Shown here: positions 10,275 through 17,960 of the stretch, piece by piece
How the letters are laid out: the number at the start of each line of letters is the position of its first letter
Position numbering within the stretch: position 1 is the stretch's first letter
Origin: Methanocella_A sp964548585
GTDB taxonomy: Archaea; Halobacteriota; Methanocellia; Methanocellales; Methanocellaceae
Assembly: GCA_964548585.1 (NCBI GenBank)
Contig: CAZJRS010000043.1
Location: forward strand, 1 to 27,562
Length of the DNA: 27,562 nucleotides
Reading direction: 5' to 3'
Made by a program: the position numbers and the translations under genes
The notes under the pieces: model-generated
The model's input: only the letters and a program-made list of their open reading frames with translations
What the model was told of the DNA's origin: nothing
The model's database searches: none

Positions 10275-10710
10275 ACAGGCGCTGAACGGTGAAATTTTAA
10301 GAAATGGCGTGCATAACGGGGATTAAACGTGATGCAAGGGAGTAATACAGTGCCTGATAGCCGCATAGAATATAATTTCAAGGCCGGACGGGTTTTAAGG
10401 CACATATTTTATCTCGCATATGGAAAAAATGTTGATTTGTCTACTTGGAACTCTATGGAAGATTATATTGCCCCAGAATCCGAACAACACCAGCTAGCGT
10501 ATTCCAGCCATATGAAAATAAATGAAGATCACTTAGTACATGGCGTATAAGTGACATCAAAGCTGGCGATTTCACATAATATTTCGATTTAACCCCCGCA
10601 TTCTTAGATCAGGTTTTAAATGCCCGCACAGTAAAACTTATTAGTGAAAAAAACCGCCATAGTAGCCTGAGTGCCAGTCGCCTGGTCTCAAAATGATTAA
10701 TACATTCGAC
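10275..10710. other. AT-rich spacer between carA and the aldolase gene
   Basis: This spacer separates two divergent transcription units. Apart from a weak 73-residue frame (10329-10550), no gene, hairpin or RNA structure stands out. Base composition is clearly more AT-rich than the flanking genes. Confidence 0.4.
10329..10550 (+). CDS. Doubtful 73-aa ORF
   Basis: An ATG frame encodes a hydrophilic 73-residue product (MMQGSNTVPDSRIEYNF... KINEDHLVHGV). No domain, membrane segment or family is recognised. No clear Shine-Dalgarno precedes it, and its AT-rich codon use differs from all neighbours. It could be a recently acquired small gene or a chance open frame in AT-rich DNA; the latter is more likely. 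Confidence 0.2.
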   Translation: MMQGSNTVPDSRIEYNFKAGRVLRHIFYLAYGKNVDLSTWNSMEDYIAPESEQHQLAYSSHMKINEDHLVHGV

Positions 10711-10726
10711 ATTCATATATATGTAT
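10711..10726 (+). promoter_or_regulatory. TATA box of the aldolase-PFK operon
   Basis: ATTCATATATATGTAT contains a strong TATA element about 33 bases before the aldolase ATG at 10753. The predicted start point lies near 10745. The leader would then be only about 10 bases, so the upstream GGAG at 10739-10742 may not be in the message. Confidence 0.55.
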
Positions 10727-10752
10727 CAACCAATCCACGGAGAAGTAATCAC

Positions 10753-11676
10753 ATGACATTTGCTACTTTAAAGGAAGTGCTGGACACTGCCAAGGCCGGC
10801 AAGTACGCCGTTGGCGCGTTCAACATTAACAACATGGAGATCGCCAAGGCTATTGGCCGCGCTGCGGCCGAAGAGAAATCACCCGTTATCCTCGCGGTAT
10901 CACCCAGCGCAATCAAGTATGCGGGCATCGAGTACATCTACGAGATCGCCCGGATCACCGCGGAGAAGTCCAAGGTGCCCATGGTACTGCACCTTGACCA
11001 CGGCACTGAGTTTAAGGACTGTGTCCAGTGCATCAGGCACGGCTGGTCCTCGGTCATGTACGACGGCTCCAAGCTGCCGCTGCAGGAGAACATCGCCATG
11101 ACAAAGAAGATCGTCGAGTTCGCCCACGCTGCCGGGGTCTCGGTAGAGGCGGAGCTGGGCAAGCTGGCCGGGGTGGAAGGCCACGTCTCGGTCTCGGAGA
11201 AGGATGCTATCTTCACTAACCCGGACGAGGCTAAGATGTTCGTGGAGCAGACCGGAGTCGACGCGCTGGCTGTCGCAATAGGCACGTCGCACGGCGCATT
11301 CAAGTTCAAGGGAGATGCGAACCTGGACTTCGAGAGGCTCGCTAAGATCGAGAAGCTCGTCGGCATACCCATCGTACTCCACGGCGCTTCGGGCGTCCCG
11401 AAGGACGTGCTGGACAAGGCAGCCAAATACGGCGCAAAGCTGCCCGGCGCAGCCGGCGTCCCCAACGAAGCGATCCAGAAAGCCATCCCACTGGGTGTGG
11501 CCAAGATCAACATCGACACTGACATCAGGCTCACCATGACTGCCGCCCTCAGGCAGGTACTCGCGGAGCACCCGGACGAGTTCGACCCGAGAAAGCTCTT
11601 CGGCCCGGCCGAGGAAGCGATGAAAGAAGTGGCTAAGAGCAAGATGAAGTTGTTCGGCAGCTCGGGAAAAGCCTGA
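10753..11676 (+). CDS. fba: Class II fructose-bisphosphate aldolase
   Basis: The 307-residue protein belongs to the zinc-dependent class II aldolase family, which reversibly cleaves fructose 1,6-bisphosphate to two triose phosphates. The metal and catalytic region is HLDHG (Asp82, His83); further zinc ligands are likely His180 (GTSHG) and His210 (VLHGASG). The phosphate-binding KINIDTDIR segment is near the C-terminus. The upstream in-frame ATG at 10693 is rejected because the TATA box lies between it and the real start MTFATLKEVL. Most archaea use other aldolases, so a bacterial-type class II enzyme is notable. It is 16 bases upstream of, and probably co-transcribed with, the phosphofructokinase gene. 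A related tagatose-bisphosphate specificity cannot be excluded. Confidence 0.92.
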   Translation: MTFATLKEVLDTAKAGKYAVGAFNINNMEIAKAIGRAAAEEKSPVILAVSPSAIKYAGIEYIYEIARITAEKSKVPMVLHLDHGTEFKDCVQCIRHGWSSVMYDGSKLPLQENIAMTKKIVEFAHAAGVSVEAELGKLAGVEGHVSVSEKDAIFTNPDEAKMFVEQTGVDALAVAIGTSHGAFKFKGDANLDFERLAKIEKLVGIPIVLHGASGVPKDVLDKAAKYGAKLPGAAGVPNEAIQKAIPLGVAKINIDTDIRLTMTAALRQVLAEHPDEFDPRKLFGPAEEAMKEVAKSKMKLFGSSGKA

Positions 11677-11692
11677 TTGAGAGTTGATGTTC

Positions 11693-12730
11693 ATGACTGA
11701 GATCAAAAGAATAGGAATTCTCACCGGCGGCGGAGACTGTCCCGGCCTCAATGCGGTCATCCGGGCAGTAGTATTCAAGGCCAGCGAGTATGGCTGGGAA
11801 GTATATGGTGTCAAGTACGGCTGGAAGGGCATGATCAGCGCCGATGCCACGCCGCTGACAAAGAAAGACGTGGAAGGTATTCTGCCGCTGGGCGGCACGA
11901 TCCTGAAGACCAGCAGGACCAACCCCTTTAAAGTTGAGGGGGGCCCCCAGAAGGTCATCGAGAACGCGAAGAAAATGGGCATCGACTGCCTCGTCGCCGT
12001 AGGCGGCGAAGATACGCTGGGCGTCGCCAACAAACTGACGAAGATGGGCTTCGCCTGCGTGGGCGTCCCCAAGACCATCGACAACGACCTCGGGGCAACG
12101 GACTACACGTTCGGATACCAGACAGCGGTCCAGATTGCGACCGATGCCATCGACAGATTGCACACCACGGCCAAGAGCCACGACCGCGTCATCGTATGCG
12201 AGGTCATGGGCAGGCACGCAGGGTGGATGACCACCGATGCCGGCATCGCTGGCAGCGCCCACTGGATCTATATCCCCGAAGTCAAAGGGAGCCTCGACGA
12301 CTGTTGCAAAGTGCTGAAGGACAGGTATGCCAGAGGCGAACGGTACGGGATCGTCGCTGTCTCAGAGGGTGCGCTGTTCTCGGACTTCGACGTGGAAGCC
12401 GCTTCCAAGGAAACGGATGCCTTCGGCCACGTGAAGCTGGGCGGCGTCGCCAAGGCCCTGGCCAAGGAGATCGAAAAGCGCACAGGTCTGGAAACAAGGG
12501 AAGTCGTGCTCGGCCATATCCAGCGCGGCGGCTCTCCGCTGGCCTATGACCGGGTGCTGGGCACCAGGCTGGGCTACAAGGCCGTGGAAATGGTCAAGGA
12601 CGGCAAGTTCGCCATGATGGCCTCTTTGAGAGGAGAGAAGATCGAGGCCGTGCCCATTGAAGAAGCGGTCAAAGAACTAAAAACTGTACCCGAAGGGTAC
12701 TACAAAGTAGCGAAGACGTTCTTTAATTAG
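11693..12730 (+). CDS. pfp: 6-phosphofructokinase, PfkA family, probably PPi-dependent
   Basis: The 345-residue protein is a PfkA-family phosphofructokinase. It phosphorylates fructose 6-phosphate to the bisphosphate that the adjacent aldolase uses. Signatures are ILTGGGDCPGLNAVIR (residues 9-24), GGEDT (104-108), PKTIDND (126-132) and MGRHAGW (172-178). ATP-dependent enzymes have Gly at the positions occupied here by Asp107 and Lys127; Asp plus Lys is the pattern of pyrophosphate-dependent enzymes (group III, actinobacterial-like). The reaction would then be reversible and could serve both glycolysis and gluconeogenesis. The start at 11693 is chosen from GAGAGTTGAT just before it. Specificity is inferred from residues only. 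Confidence 0.92.
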   Translation: MTEIKRIGILTGGGDCPGLNAVIRAVVFKASEYGWEVYGVKYGWKGMISADATPLTKKDVEGILPLGGTILKTSRTNPFKVEGGPQKVIENAKKMGIDCLVAVGGEDTLGVANKLTKMGFACVGVPKTIDNDLGATDYTFGYQTAVQIATDAIDRLHTTAKSHDRVIVCEVMGRHAGWMTTDAGIAGSAHWIYIPEVKGSLDDCCKVLKDRYARGERYGIVAVSEGALFSDFDVEAASKETDAFGHVKLGGVAKALAKEIEKRTGLETREVVLGHIQRGGSPLAYDRVLGTRLGYKAVEMVKDGKFAMMASLRGEKIEAVPIEEAVKELKTVPEGYYKVAKTFFN

Positions 12731-12737
12731 TTAATTC

Positions 12738-12779
12738 GGGGGAGCCTGTCGGGAACCTTTTCTTAAAAAGGCTCCCCGG
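12738..12779. repeat. Palindromic hairpin, copy 3; terminator of the aldolase-PFK operon
   Basis: Two alternative 5' arms compete for one 3' arm. GGGGAGCCT (12739-12747) pairs perfectly with AGGCTCCCC (12769-12777), while GGGAACCTTTT (12751-12761) pairs with AAAAGGCTCCC (12766-12776) with one mismatch. The element starts eight bases after the pfk stop codon. Its TGTCGGGAACCTTTTC core closely matches copy 4 at 26257. Confidence 0.7.
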
Positions 12780-12798
12780 CCTCAATCCAGAAAACAAC

Positions 12799-12808
12799 CT
12801 ATAAATAC
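12799..12808 (+). promoter_or_regulatory. TATA box of the beta-propeller gene
   Basis: CTATAAATAC lies about 27 bases before the ATG at 12831, so transcription should start at or next to the start codon. This predicts a leaderless message; no Shine-Dalgarno is present. Confidence 0.6.
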
Positions 12809-12830
12809 CAGTATTCCCCGACTCAATATA

Positions 12831-13970
12831 ATGACTGGTCATACGGTTTTCCGGCTCGTTACAATAATATTCTTTTTTCTGGCTCTGGCTTGCCCGGGGG
12901 CGATTGCGGGGCAGAGTCATGTGGTCACCGAGTACCCGCTGCCGGTAAACAGTACTGGTGCCAGTGCCATGACAATCGACGGCAACGGCGATGTCTGGCT
13001 GATTCAGGACAGCCCGCCTGCATTGTACAGGTTGTGGCGAGACAACGGAAGTATCAGCCAGTACTCGATCAAGGGCTTTGAGAGTGCAGGCTTTGCAGGC
13101 ATGAGCGTCAGTACTGATGGTACCGTCTGGTTTGCCGATCAGAAGGGTAATCGAGTAGGCGCGTATAACCCGGGTACGAACCAGACCACGACCTTTGATT
13201 TCCCGGGACCCATGGCACCCTCCAGCATCATCAACGAGGGCAATACACTGTGGATCGGTTGTAAGGAAGAGGTGGGAGAGCTGGACCTGGTCACCGGGGA
13301 GTTCTACGATCACTTCGTCAGTAAGATGGACTCGTACCTCTATGACATCCAGATCGACCGGCTGGGCAACGTCTGGTTCGTGGAGAACAGGATGAACAAA
13401 GTCGGCACCTACTACCGCATGTACGATACTACGCCTGAGTTTGAGATACCGACTCCCGGTGCTTATCCGACCTGCCTGGACATCGACAGCGCCGGACGGC
13501 TGTGGTTCGTGGAGTCCGGGCCCAACCGGCTGGGCATGTTCGATACCGAGCAGTTCAGCTTCAGGGAGTATAACGTGACTGCCGTGGACGGGAAACTGCC
13601 GGTGCTGTCTGCCGTAGCCACGACCGGAGACAGCCTATGGCTTTCTGATATCAGCAACGGCCGAATACTCAGGTTCTATCCTGACGAAGGCAGGTTCGCC
13701 GCCGCAGAGCTTGGTGACGGCAGTGCGCCCACCATGCTAGAGGCAGACGACAATGGTACTTTATGGGTCTACGAAGCAGGCAGTAAAAAGCTTGCTGAGG
13801 TCGAAATACTAGAGGGATTCGGAGTGCCGATATACGCACCGACATCGACACCGACACCTACGTCTCAGCCTACCGCAACACCTGCTGCCACACCGACGCC
13901 GGCCCCGGGATTCGAGCTTATGCTGGCAACCGTCACACTGATTGTGGCAACGTTTATAAAACACCGGTAA
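12831..13970 (+). CDS. Secreted beta-propeller protein with PGF-CTERM-like tail
   Basis: This 379-residue exported protein has a signal peptide (residues 1-27, cleavage near AIAG). Residues about 30-330 form a Vgb/NHL-like beta propeller with repeated blade motifs of the type G(N/D/R)(V/L)W(F/L): NGDVWLI, DGTVWFA, LGNVWFV, AGRLWFV, NGTLWVY. A Thr/Pro linker (TSTPTPTSQPTATP) follows, then PAPGFELML, a hydrophobic stretch and KHR. That ending matches the PGF-CTERM signal cut by archaeosortase A, so the protein is probably lipid-anchored to the cell surface. Its substrate is unknown; antibiotic lyase activity should not be assumed. Its 3' end overlaps the convergent small gene by 17 bases. Confidence 0.82.
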   Translation: MTGHTVFRLVTIIFFFLALACPGAIAGQSHVVTEYPLPVNSTGASAMTIDGNGDVWLIQDSPPALYRLWRDNGSISQYSIKGFESAGFAGMSVSTDGTVWFADQKGNRVGAYNPGTNQTTTFDFPGPMAPSSIINEGNTLWIGCKEEVGELDLVTGEFYDHFVSKMDSYLYDIQIDRLGNVWFVENRMNKVGTYYRMYDTTPEFEIPTPGAYPTCLDIDSAGRLWFVESGPNRLGMFDTEQFSFREYNVTAVDGKLPVLSAVATTGDSLWLSDISNGRILRFYPDEGRFAAAELGDGSAPTMLEADDNGTLWVYEAGSKKLAEVEILEGFGVPIYAPTSTPTPTSQPTATPAATPTPAPGFELMLATVTLIVATFIKHR

Positions 13971-14169
13971 AGCTCAGAAATTTGGCTGAGATACCAGTAG
14001 GGCGATTTTCACCGGTAATCATCCGCGCAACTGTATTACAGAATATATTCGACGCGGTAATCCCGATCAACACCGGGAGTATGATGATACTATACAGGCA
14101 AGCAGTAATGCCCAAAACGATCAACAGATAGGCAGTATACAGATAAAAGTCGGCAAGAGATACATTCAT
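13954..14169 (-). CDS. Small membrane protein, unrecognised
   Basis: A 71-residue frame contains a long hydrophobic region (residues about 9-42: YLYTAYLLIVLGITACLYSI and IILPVLIGITASNIF), enough for one or two membrane spans, with a basic C-terminal half. No family is recognised. Its end overlaps the end of the convergent propeller gene. A weak ACAGGT precedes the ATG. The hydrophobic pattern favours a real gene, but the evidence is modest. Confidence 0.4.
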   Translation of the reverse strand: MNVSLADFYLYTAYLLIVLGITACLYSIIILPVLIGITASNIFCNTVARMITGENRPTGISAKFLSFTGVL

Positions 14170-14241
14170 ACCTGTAAATCATTAAAACCATGACATTTAA
14201 CCGTTATATGGGAAACATCGAACGATATACAGAAGCAATAA

Positions 14242-15087
14242 TCAACAGATCTTCGCGTCGACGACCACATGCCATACCCCGGGAGAGTACTTCTTGATCT
14301 TGATCGTCTCGAGAATCTCGGCTTTACGGCCCTGCTGTTCTGCGGCTTCCGCGATGTAATGCCCAGGCCGCTGGTACATCAGCTTCTCGGGCACTGTCTC
14401 GTGGTAATGTAAGATGCCGCCGGGCTTAAGCGCCCTGATGCCCCACGGCAGGTACTCGTGGGTGGTGCCCACATAGCCCATGAGGACACGATCTGCGACT
14501 CCCGCAGGGGCTTTTTCTCTGCAGTCGCCATGGATCGGGTTCACTATAGCCTGGACCTTATTGAGGCGGGCGTTTTCACACAGGTACCCGTAAGAGACTG
14601 GGTTGATCTCGATGGCATCGATCCGCTTTGGTTTCGAATGTACTGCCATAGGCATCGTAAAGTAGCCGATGCCGGCGAACATATCCACCACGTGCTCGTC
14701 TTTGCCAACTGTGGACATGCGCCGCCGTTCGAAAAAGTTTCCCTGGCTGTACATGATGCGGGCCACGTCCAGCTTAAAAAGCACGTAGTTCTCCTTGTGG
14801 ATGGTCTCAGTCCCGTCTCCGGCGATCACTTCGATCTGGGGCTCCCGGTACTCTCCGGCGATCCGCTTTGTTTCGACCACCGTGGTGCAGCGCGGGTAGA
14901 GCTTCAGCAGCGCTTCGCCTAGTTCCGCCCTTCGAGGCCGGAAGGCTTCCGGGACGTGCACGAGGAGAACTTCGCCGATCAGCTGCCATCCCCGGGGCAG
15001 TACCGCCTCTTCTTCAGGCGTGAGATCTTTAAAAAAAGATTTTAAAGGGTTGGTGGGGATCGGCGTTCCCTTGTGGGGGTTGATCAT
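14242..15087 (-). CDS. taw2: tRNA(Phe) wyosine aminocarboxypropyltransferase Taw2
   Basis: This 281-residue class I methyltransferase-fold protein transfers the aminocarboxypropyl group of S-adenosylmethionine to 4-demethylwyosine at position 37 of tRNA-Phe. The SAM-binding motif is VVDMFAGIGYF, with the acidic ribose contact in DAIEINP. Taw2 is distinguished from its relative Trm5 by DRVLMGYVGTTHEYL, where Trm5 has an MNLP-type motif, and by SQGNFFERRRM. The ATG at 15087 follows the nmd3 stop by seven bases; upstream in-frame non-ATG starts would run into nmd3. The genes are co-transcribed. A Trm5-like activity is the main alternative but is less likely. Confidence 0.87.
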   Translation of the reverse strand: MINPHKGTPIPTNPLKSFFKDLTPEEEAVLPRGWQLIGEVLLVHVPEAFRPRRAELGEALLKLYPRCTTVVETKRIAGEYREPQIEVIAGDGTETIHKENYVLFKLDVARIMYSQGNFFERRRMSTVGKDEHVVDMFAGIGYFTMPMAVHSKPKRIDAIEINPVSYGYLCENARLNKVQAIVNPIHGDCREKAPAGVADRVLMGYVGTTHEYLPWGIRALKPGGILHYHETVPEKLMYQRPGHYIAEAAEQQGRKAEILETIKIKKYSPGVWHVVVDAKIC

Positions 15088-15094
15088 CTTCGCA

Positions 15095-16171
15095 TTATTC
15101 TTTCCCACGCTTGCCTCCGGGCAAGATGAAGACACCTTCGCTGATCTTGATCGCCCACACTTCCTCGCCCGCCTCGGCGGTCAGGAATTCGGGCTTTCTG
15201 AGATTGATCGCCTGGTAGGTTTCCGGGTCCAGGATCTGGACGGATTTGCCCTCGACCGACACCAGTACTACTTTCTTCGCATCGTGGCGGCTGGCGAGCT
15301 TTTCCAGCTTCACGTCTTCCGGGGCAGAAGTGTTCTGTCCGGTGGCAAGGTCAATTCCCGAGGTACGCTTGCCCATCTTTTCCACGAGGATGACTTTTTT
15401 ACCCATCTTGACGATGTCCCCTGGCACGATTTCGGCCAACCGCACGGAATAGGTGACCCGGTAGACACCTTTGCCACCCACGGCGCCGACCAGCTTGGGC
15501 GACTCGATCAGCGAGCCGCCGAACTCATCAGTGATCGATCGCGCCGCCTGCCTGGCGCAGGAGTTGGAACCCACGTAAAGGTCCGCACCTTCGGTGAGGG
15601 GGAATATATCGGTGATGAAAGCGAGACGGTCCCCGGAGTTAGCCGCCCGGACGAATACGTTTTCTATGATCTTGAGGCACCTGTCCACTTCCAGCTTGGT
15701 CGGCAGCCGGCCCTCTGCCCGGATCTGGATGACCGCTTCATAGTAGCCGCCGGCTACCCGGGAGCAAACGTCGCAGGACTCTTTGCGCACTCTGCCTTCG
15801 ACATCCGCCGAAGTCGCTACCTGCCGGCCCTCGATCGATCCGGTAACCGTCACGTGAATAACCATCAGGTATGGGCCTGTGAACTCCGGGACGATGGTGA
15901 TCTGTGGCTTCTGCACTTCTTTGCTGACGTCCAGGGCAAGGCGTATTGTCTTGACTGCTGCCTTCTTAGCGAGGTCCTCGTAATTGTCGATTTTAGTCGC
16001 AATCCAGTTTTCGCCGATCTTATAGGATGGACACTTGGCACATAGCTTCACGTCCATCACCAGGGGTATCTGGAATACTACGTACTTATCTGCGAAGCAG
16101 GCATTACACAGGCCTTCCGCTTCTGTATCTTTGCCGCACTTAGGGCAAAACTGCTTTGATGTCGTGACCAT
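15095..16171 (-). CDS. nmd3: NMD3 homologue (ribosome-associated Zn protein)
   Basis: This 358-residue protein matches archaeal NMD3, the relative of the eukaryotic 60S export adaptor. The N-terminal zinc-binding region shows CPKC (residues 9-12), CNAC (22-25) and CAKC (about 44-47), with a further CDVC near 150. A conserved SNSCARQAARSITDEFGGSL segment and C-terminal beta domains (EIVPGDIVKMGKKVILVEKM) follow. Archaea have no nucleus, so the protein is thought to act on the large ribosomal subunit. Translation starts at MVTTSKQFCPKC. A TATA-like sequence about 30 bases upstream and no Shine-Dalgarno suggest a leaderless or short leader. It is followed by taw2. Confidence 0.92.
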   Translation of the reverse strand: MVTTSKQFCPKCGKDTEAEGLCNACFADKYVVFQIPLVMDVKLCAKCPSYKIGENWIATKIDNYEDLAKKAAVKTIRLALDVSKEVQKPQITIVPEFTGPYLMVIHVTVTGSIEGRQVATSADVEGRVRKESCDVCSRVAGGYYEAVIQIRAEGRLPTKLEVDRCLKIIENVFVRAANSGDRLAFITDIFPLTEGADLYVGSNSCARQAARSITDEFGGSLIESPKLVGAVGGKGVYRVTYSVRLAEIVPGDIVKMGKKVILVEKMGKRTSGIDLATGQNTSAPEDVKLEKLASRHDAKKVVLVSVEGKSVQILDPETYQAINLRKPEFLTAEAGEEVWAIKISEGVFILPGGKRGKE

Positions 16172-16251
16172 TTCAATGTAAAGGAGGGCATCCAGATACA
16201 AATATGTGATGGCTACCGCTACTATCTCTGAAACGTATTTACAGTACAAAA

Positions 16252-16272
16252 GAGCGCAGAGAATCTGCGCTC
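16252..16272 (-). terminator. Hairpin terminator of the Lys-tailed protein gene
   Basis: GAGCGCAGA (16252-16260) and TCTGCGCTC (16264-16272) form a perfect nine-pair stem with a three-base loop. On the minus strand it begins within the TGA stop codon of the gene and is followed by TTTTGT. It separates this gene from nmd3, which has its own promoter. Confidence 0.65.
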
Positions 16273-16969
16273 AGAAGATAGTGAGGAAGCTCTCACAGGT
16301 GGCCGAATCCACATTTCTGATGCAGTATTCGCCAGTCAAAAATGCCGCCTTGATCCGGTTGATACCTGCCTCTCGGCCATCGGCCTCAATCGCCCGGTCA
16401 ATATAAGCACGCACGGAATTATGCTTTCCTGCGATACCCACAAAGACCTTCGCGCTCTCGCGCACCGCGAGCAGCCGAGCAGTCAGGTCATTAGCATCGA
16501 CCTTCTGTAGCCCGGCTACATTCGAGGCGATCTCCCCAATCTCCCCATCACTGAGGAACGACACCATGTAGATGTCGTAGTCGAACAGCTGCTTTTTGAT
16601 CTCAGGCAACATACCCGCCAGATCGCCGTCACTGCCGCGCAAGACCATCTCGGCGAGAGATTCGAGCAACTCGTCGTTATAGAACATTTCGCCCACCTTG
16701 CGCACAGTCACCGGAGCCATGACAGCTCCCGTAGTTTTTGCCTTTGTGGTAGTTTTCGGCTTTAAAGCTGCTTTAGCCGCTGGCGTCTTTTTCGCTGTAG
16801 TAGTTTTGGGCTTTGAAGCAGCTTTAACTGTCGGCTTCTTCGCTGTAGTAGTTTTGGGCTTCGACGCTGTCTTAGATGCGGTTGCCTTTGCGGTTGTCGT
16901 CGCCTTAGGCTTTACCTCAGCCTTCTTCTTCGGAACTGCCACCTCAGGCTTTTTACTCCCTGTTACCAT
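16271..16969 (-). CDS. Protein with Lys/Ala/Thr/Pro-rich tail and unknown helical domain
   Basis: The 232-residue protein has two parts. Residues 1-82 are a low-complexity basic tail with about three imperfect repeats of A-S/L-KPKTTTAKK, much like histone H1 or AlgP-type tails. Residues about 86-232 are a mainly helical domain (MFYNDELLESLAEMVLRG, FLSDGEIGEIASN, LTARLLAVRESAKVFVGIAG) with two late cysteines. No family is recognised for the domain. The tail should bind nucleic acid or another polyanion. The start follows GGAG by eight bases. The gene has its own terminator overlapping its stop codon. A nucleoid-associated role is a guess. Confidence 0.8.
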   Translation of the reverse strand: MVTGSKKPEVAVPKKKAEVKPKATTTAKATASKTASKPKTTTAKKPTVKAASKPKTTTAKKTPAAKAALKPKTTTKAKTTGAVMAPVTVRKVGEMFYNDELLESLAEMVLRGSDGDLAGMLPEIKKQLFDYDIYMVSFLSDGEIGEIASNVAGLQKVDANDLTARLLAVRESAKVFVGIAGKHNSVRAYIDRAIEADGREAGINRIKAAFLTGEYCIRNVDSATCESFLTIF

Positions 16970-17179
16970 AGGACCAACTCCATGGGATTGTAATAAAAGA
17001 ATTTGGAAGTACACGTATTTAATTTAATCGGGGGTTTCCAGAACACCTTTGAAGTGACTGATCGACCCAGCCATCTCGGGCAAGTGATGGTATGACCATG
17101 ACATCGACTACGACATCTGTTACAGTACCAGTGTCGGCAATTCTGACACGGATTCTAGTTTAAAAGAAAAGCGATTTTG

Positions 17180-17902
17180 TTAATCTCTATGCACATAGTC
17201 ATCATACTCGGACTCGTGGAGCTTGACCACCTGGAAGCCGAGCCTGCGGTTTTGTGTCTGCTCGAACAGGTCCATATAGTACTTCAGGGTCCCGTACAGG
17301 CCATCCTGTTCCAGGCGCCGGGACGAAGTAATGGTCTTGCGCCGGGCAATGTACCGGGTGCGGCCGATACGCCGGAGCTTGATGCTCATGTCGAGGTCTT
17401 CAAGGTGGCATAAGCGAAAGCCACCTAGTTTCTGGAACGTGTCCCGGCGGATGCACAGGTTGAATCCCGGCAGTGTGGCGCCCCGGAGCAGGCTTCTGGC
17501 CACGTAGTAAGAGTTGGTGACATGCTCGGCGAACAGCAGCTTCGGGCTCCGGTTGGTAAATTTAAAGGCGCAGGAGCAGGCAAGCAGGTCTTTGTCCTGA
17601 AAAGCCTTCAGGACAGTATCCAGGTAGTCCGGGAGTAATTCTGTGTCGGAGTCGATGAAAACCAGGATGTTGCCTTCCGCCAGAAGGGCGCCCTCGTTGC
17701 GCGCCAGGGCCGTGCCGCGCGCGCTGCACACGTGAACCTTAGCCGTGTAGTCCCGGGCAATCTCCACTGTACGGTCTGTGCTTCCCGAGTCTGACACGAT
17801 CAGTTCCCAGGAGCAGGATGTCTTCTGGCTGTTAATAGAGTCGAGGCACCGGCGAATCCGTTTTTCTTCGTTCAGCGCCGGCACGATGATGGAGAAGTCC
17901 AT
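17180..17902 (-). CDS. Glycosyltransferase, family 2
   Basis: This 240-residue GT-A fold enzyme begins DFSIIVPALNEEKRIRRCL, typical of family 2. The nucleotide-sugar site includes SDSGSTDRT and the metal-binding DxD as Asp84-Ser-Asp86 (VFIDSDTELL). The likely catalytic base region is HLEDLDMS. No membrane segments are present, so it is cytoplasmic or membrane-associated. The sugar and acceptor cannot be told from sequence; surface glycan or lipid glycosylation is typical. It stands alone, divergent from the iron operon, with no sugar-metabolism neighbours. A TATA-like CTTTATCC lies about 50 bases upstream. Confidence 0.9.
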   Translation of the reverse strand: MDFSIIVPALNEEKRIRRCLDSINSQKTSCSWELIVSDSGSTDRTVEIARDYTAKVHVCSARGTALARNEGALLAEGNILVFIDSDTELLPDYLDTVLKAFQDKDLLACSCAFKFTNRSPKLLFAEHVTNSYYVARSLLRGATLPGFNLCIRRDTFQKLGGFRLCHLEDLDMSIKLRRIGRTRYIARRKTITSSRRLEQDGLYGTLKYYMDLFEQTQNRRLGFQVVKLHESEYDDYVHRD

Positions 17903-17960
17903 GCTATCTGAATAATCGTTACGGGTGTTAGACAGGATAAAGTTTTTGGCGGATAGAAAG

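Noticed and set aside
10900..12084. 394-codon open frame opposite the aldolase and PFK genes
   Set aside because: It spans two well-identified genes and the intergenic gap on the opposite strand; a shadow of codon bias.
12831..13970. Virginiamycin B lyase
   Set aside because: The propeller resembles that family only in fold and blade motif; the protein is secreted with a sorting tail, so an antibiotic-inactivating role is unsupported.
15020..16045. 341-codon open frame opposite nmd3
   Set aside because: Antisense to a recognised gene with conserved zinc motifs; translation shows no domain pattern.
16698..17027. Hydrophobic Val/Phe-rich frame opposite the Lys-rich tail
   Set aside because: It arises mechanically from reading AAG/GCC/ACC-rich codons in reverse; not an independent membrane protein.
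17030..17060. Possible fifth copy of the hairpin family (TCGGGGG...CACCTTTGAAG)
   Set aside because: Only the left half resembles the family; no pairing arm follows, so similarity is likely chance.
17061..17179. Possible short RNA between the Lys-tailed protein and glycosyltransferase genes
   Set aside because: No stable hairpin, TATA box or conserved motif could be seen in this short spacer.
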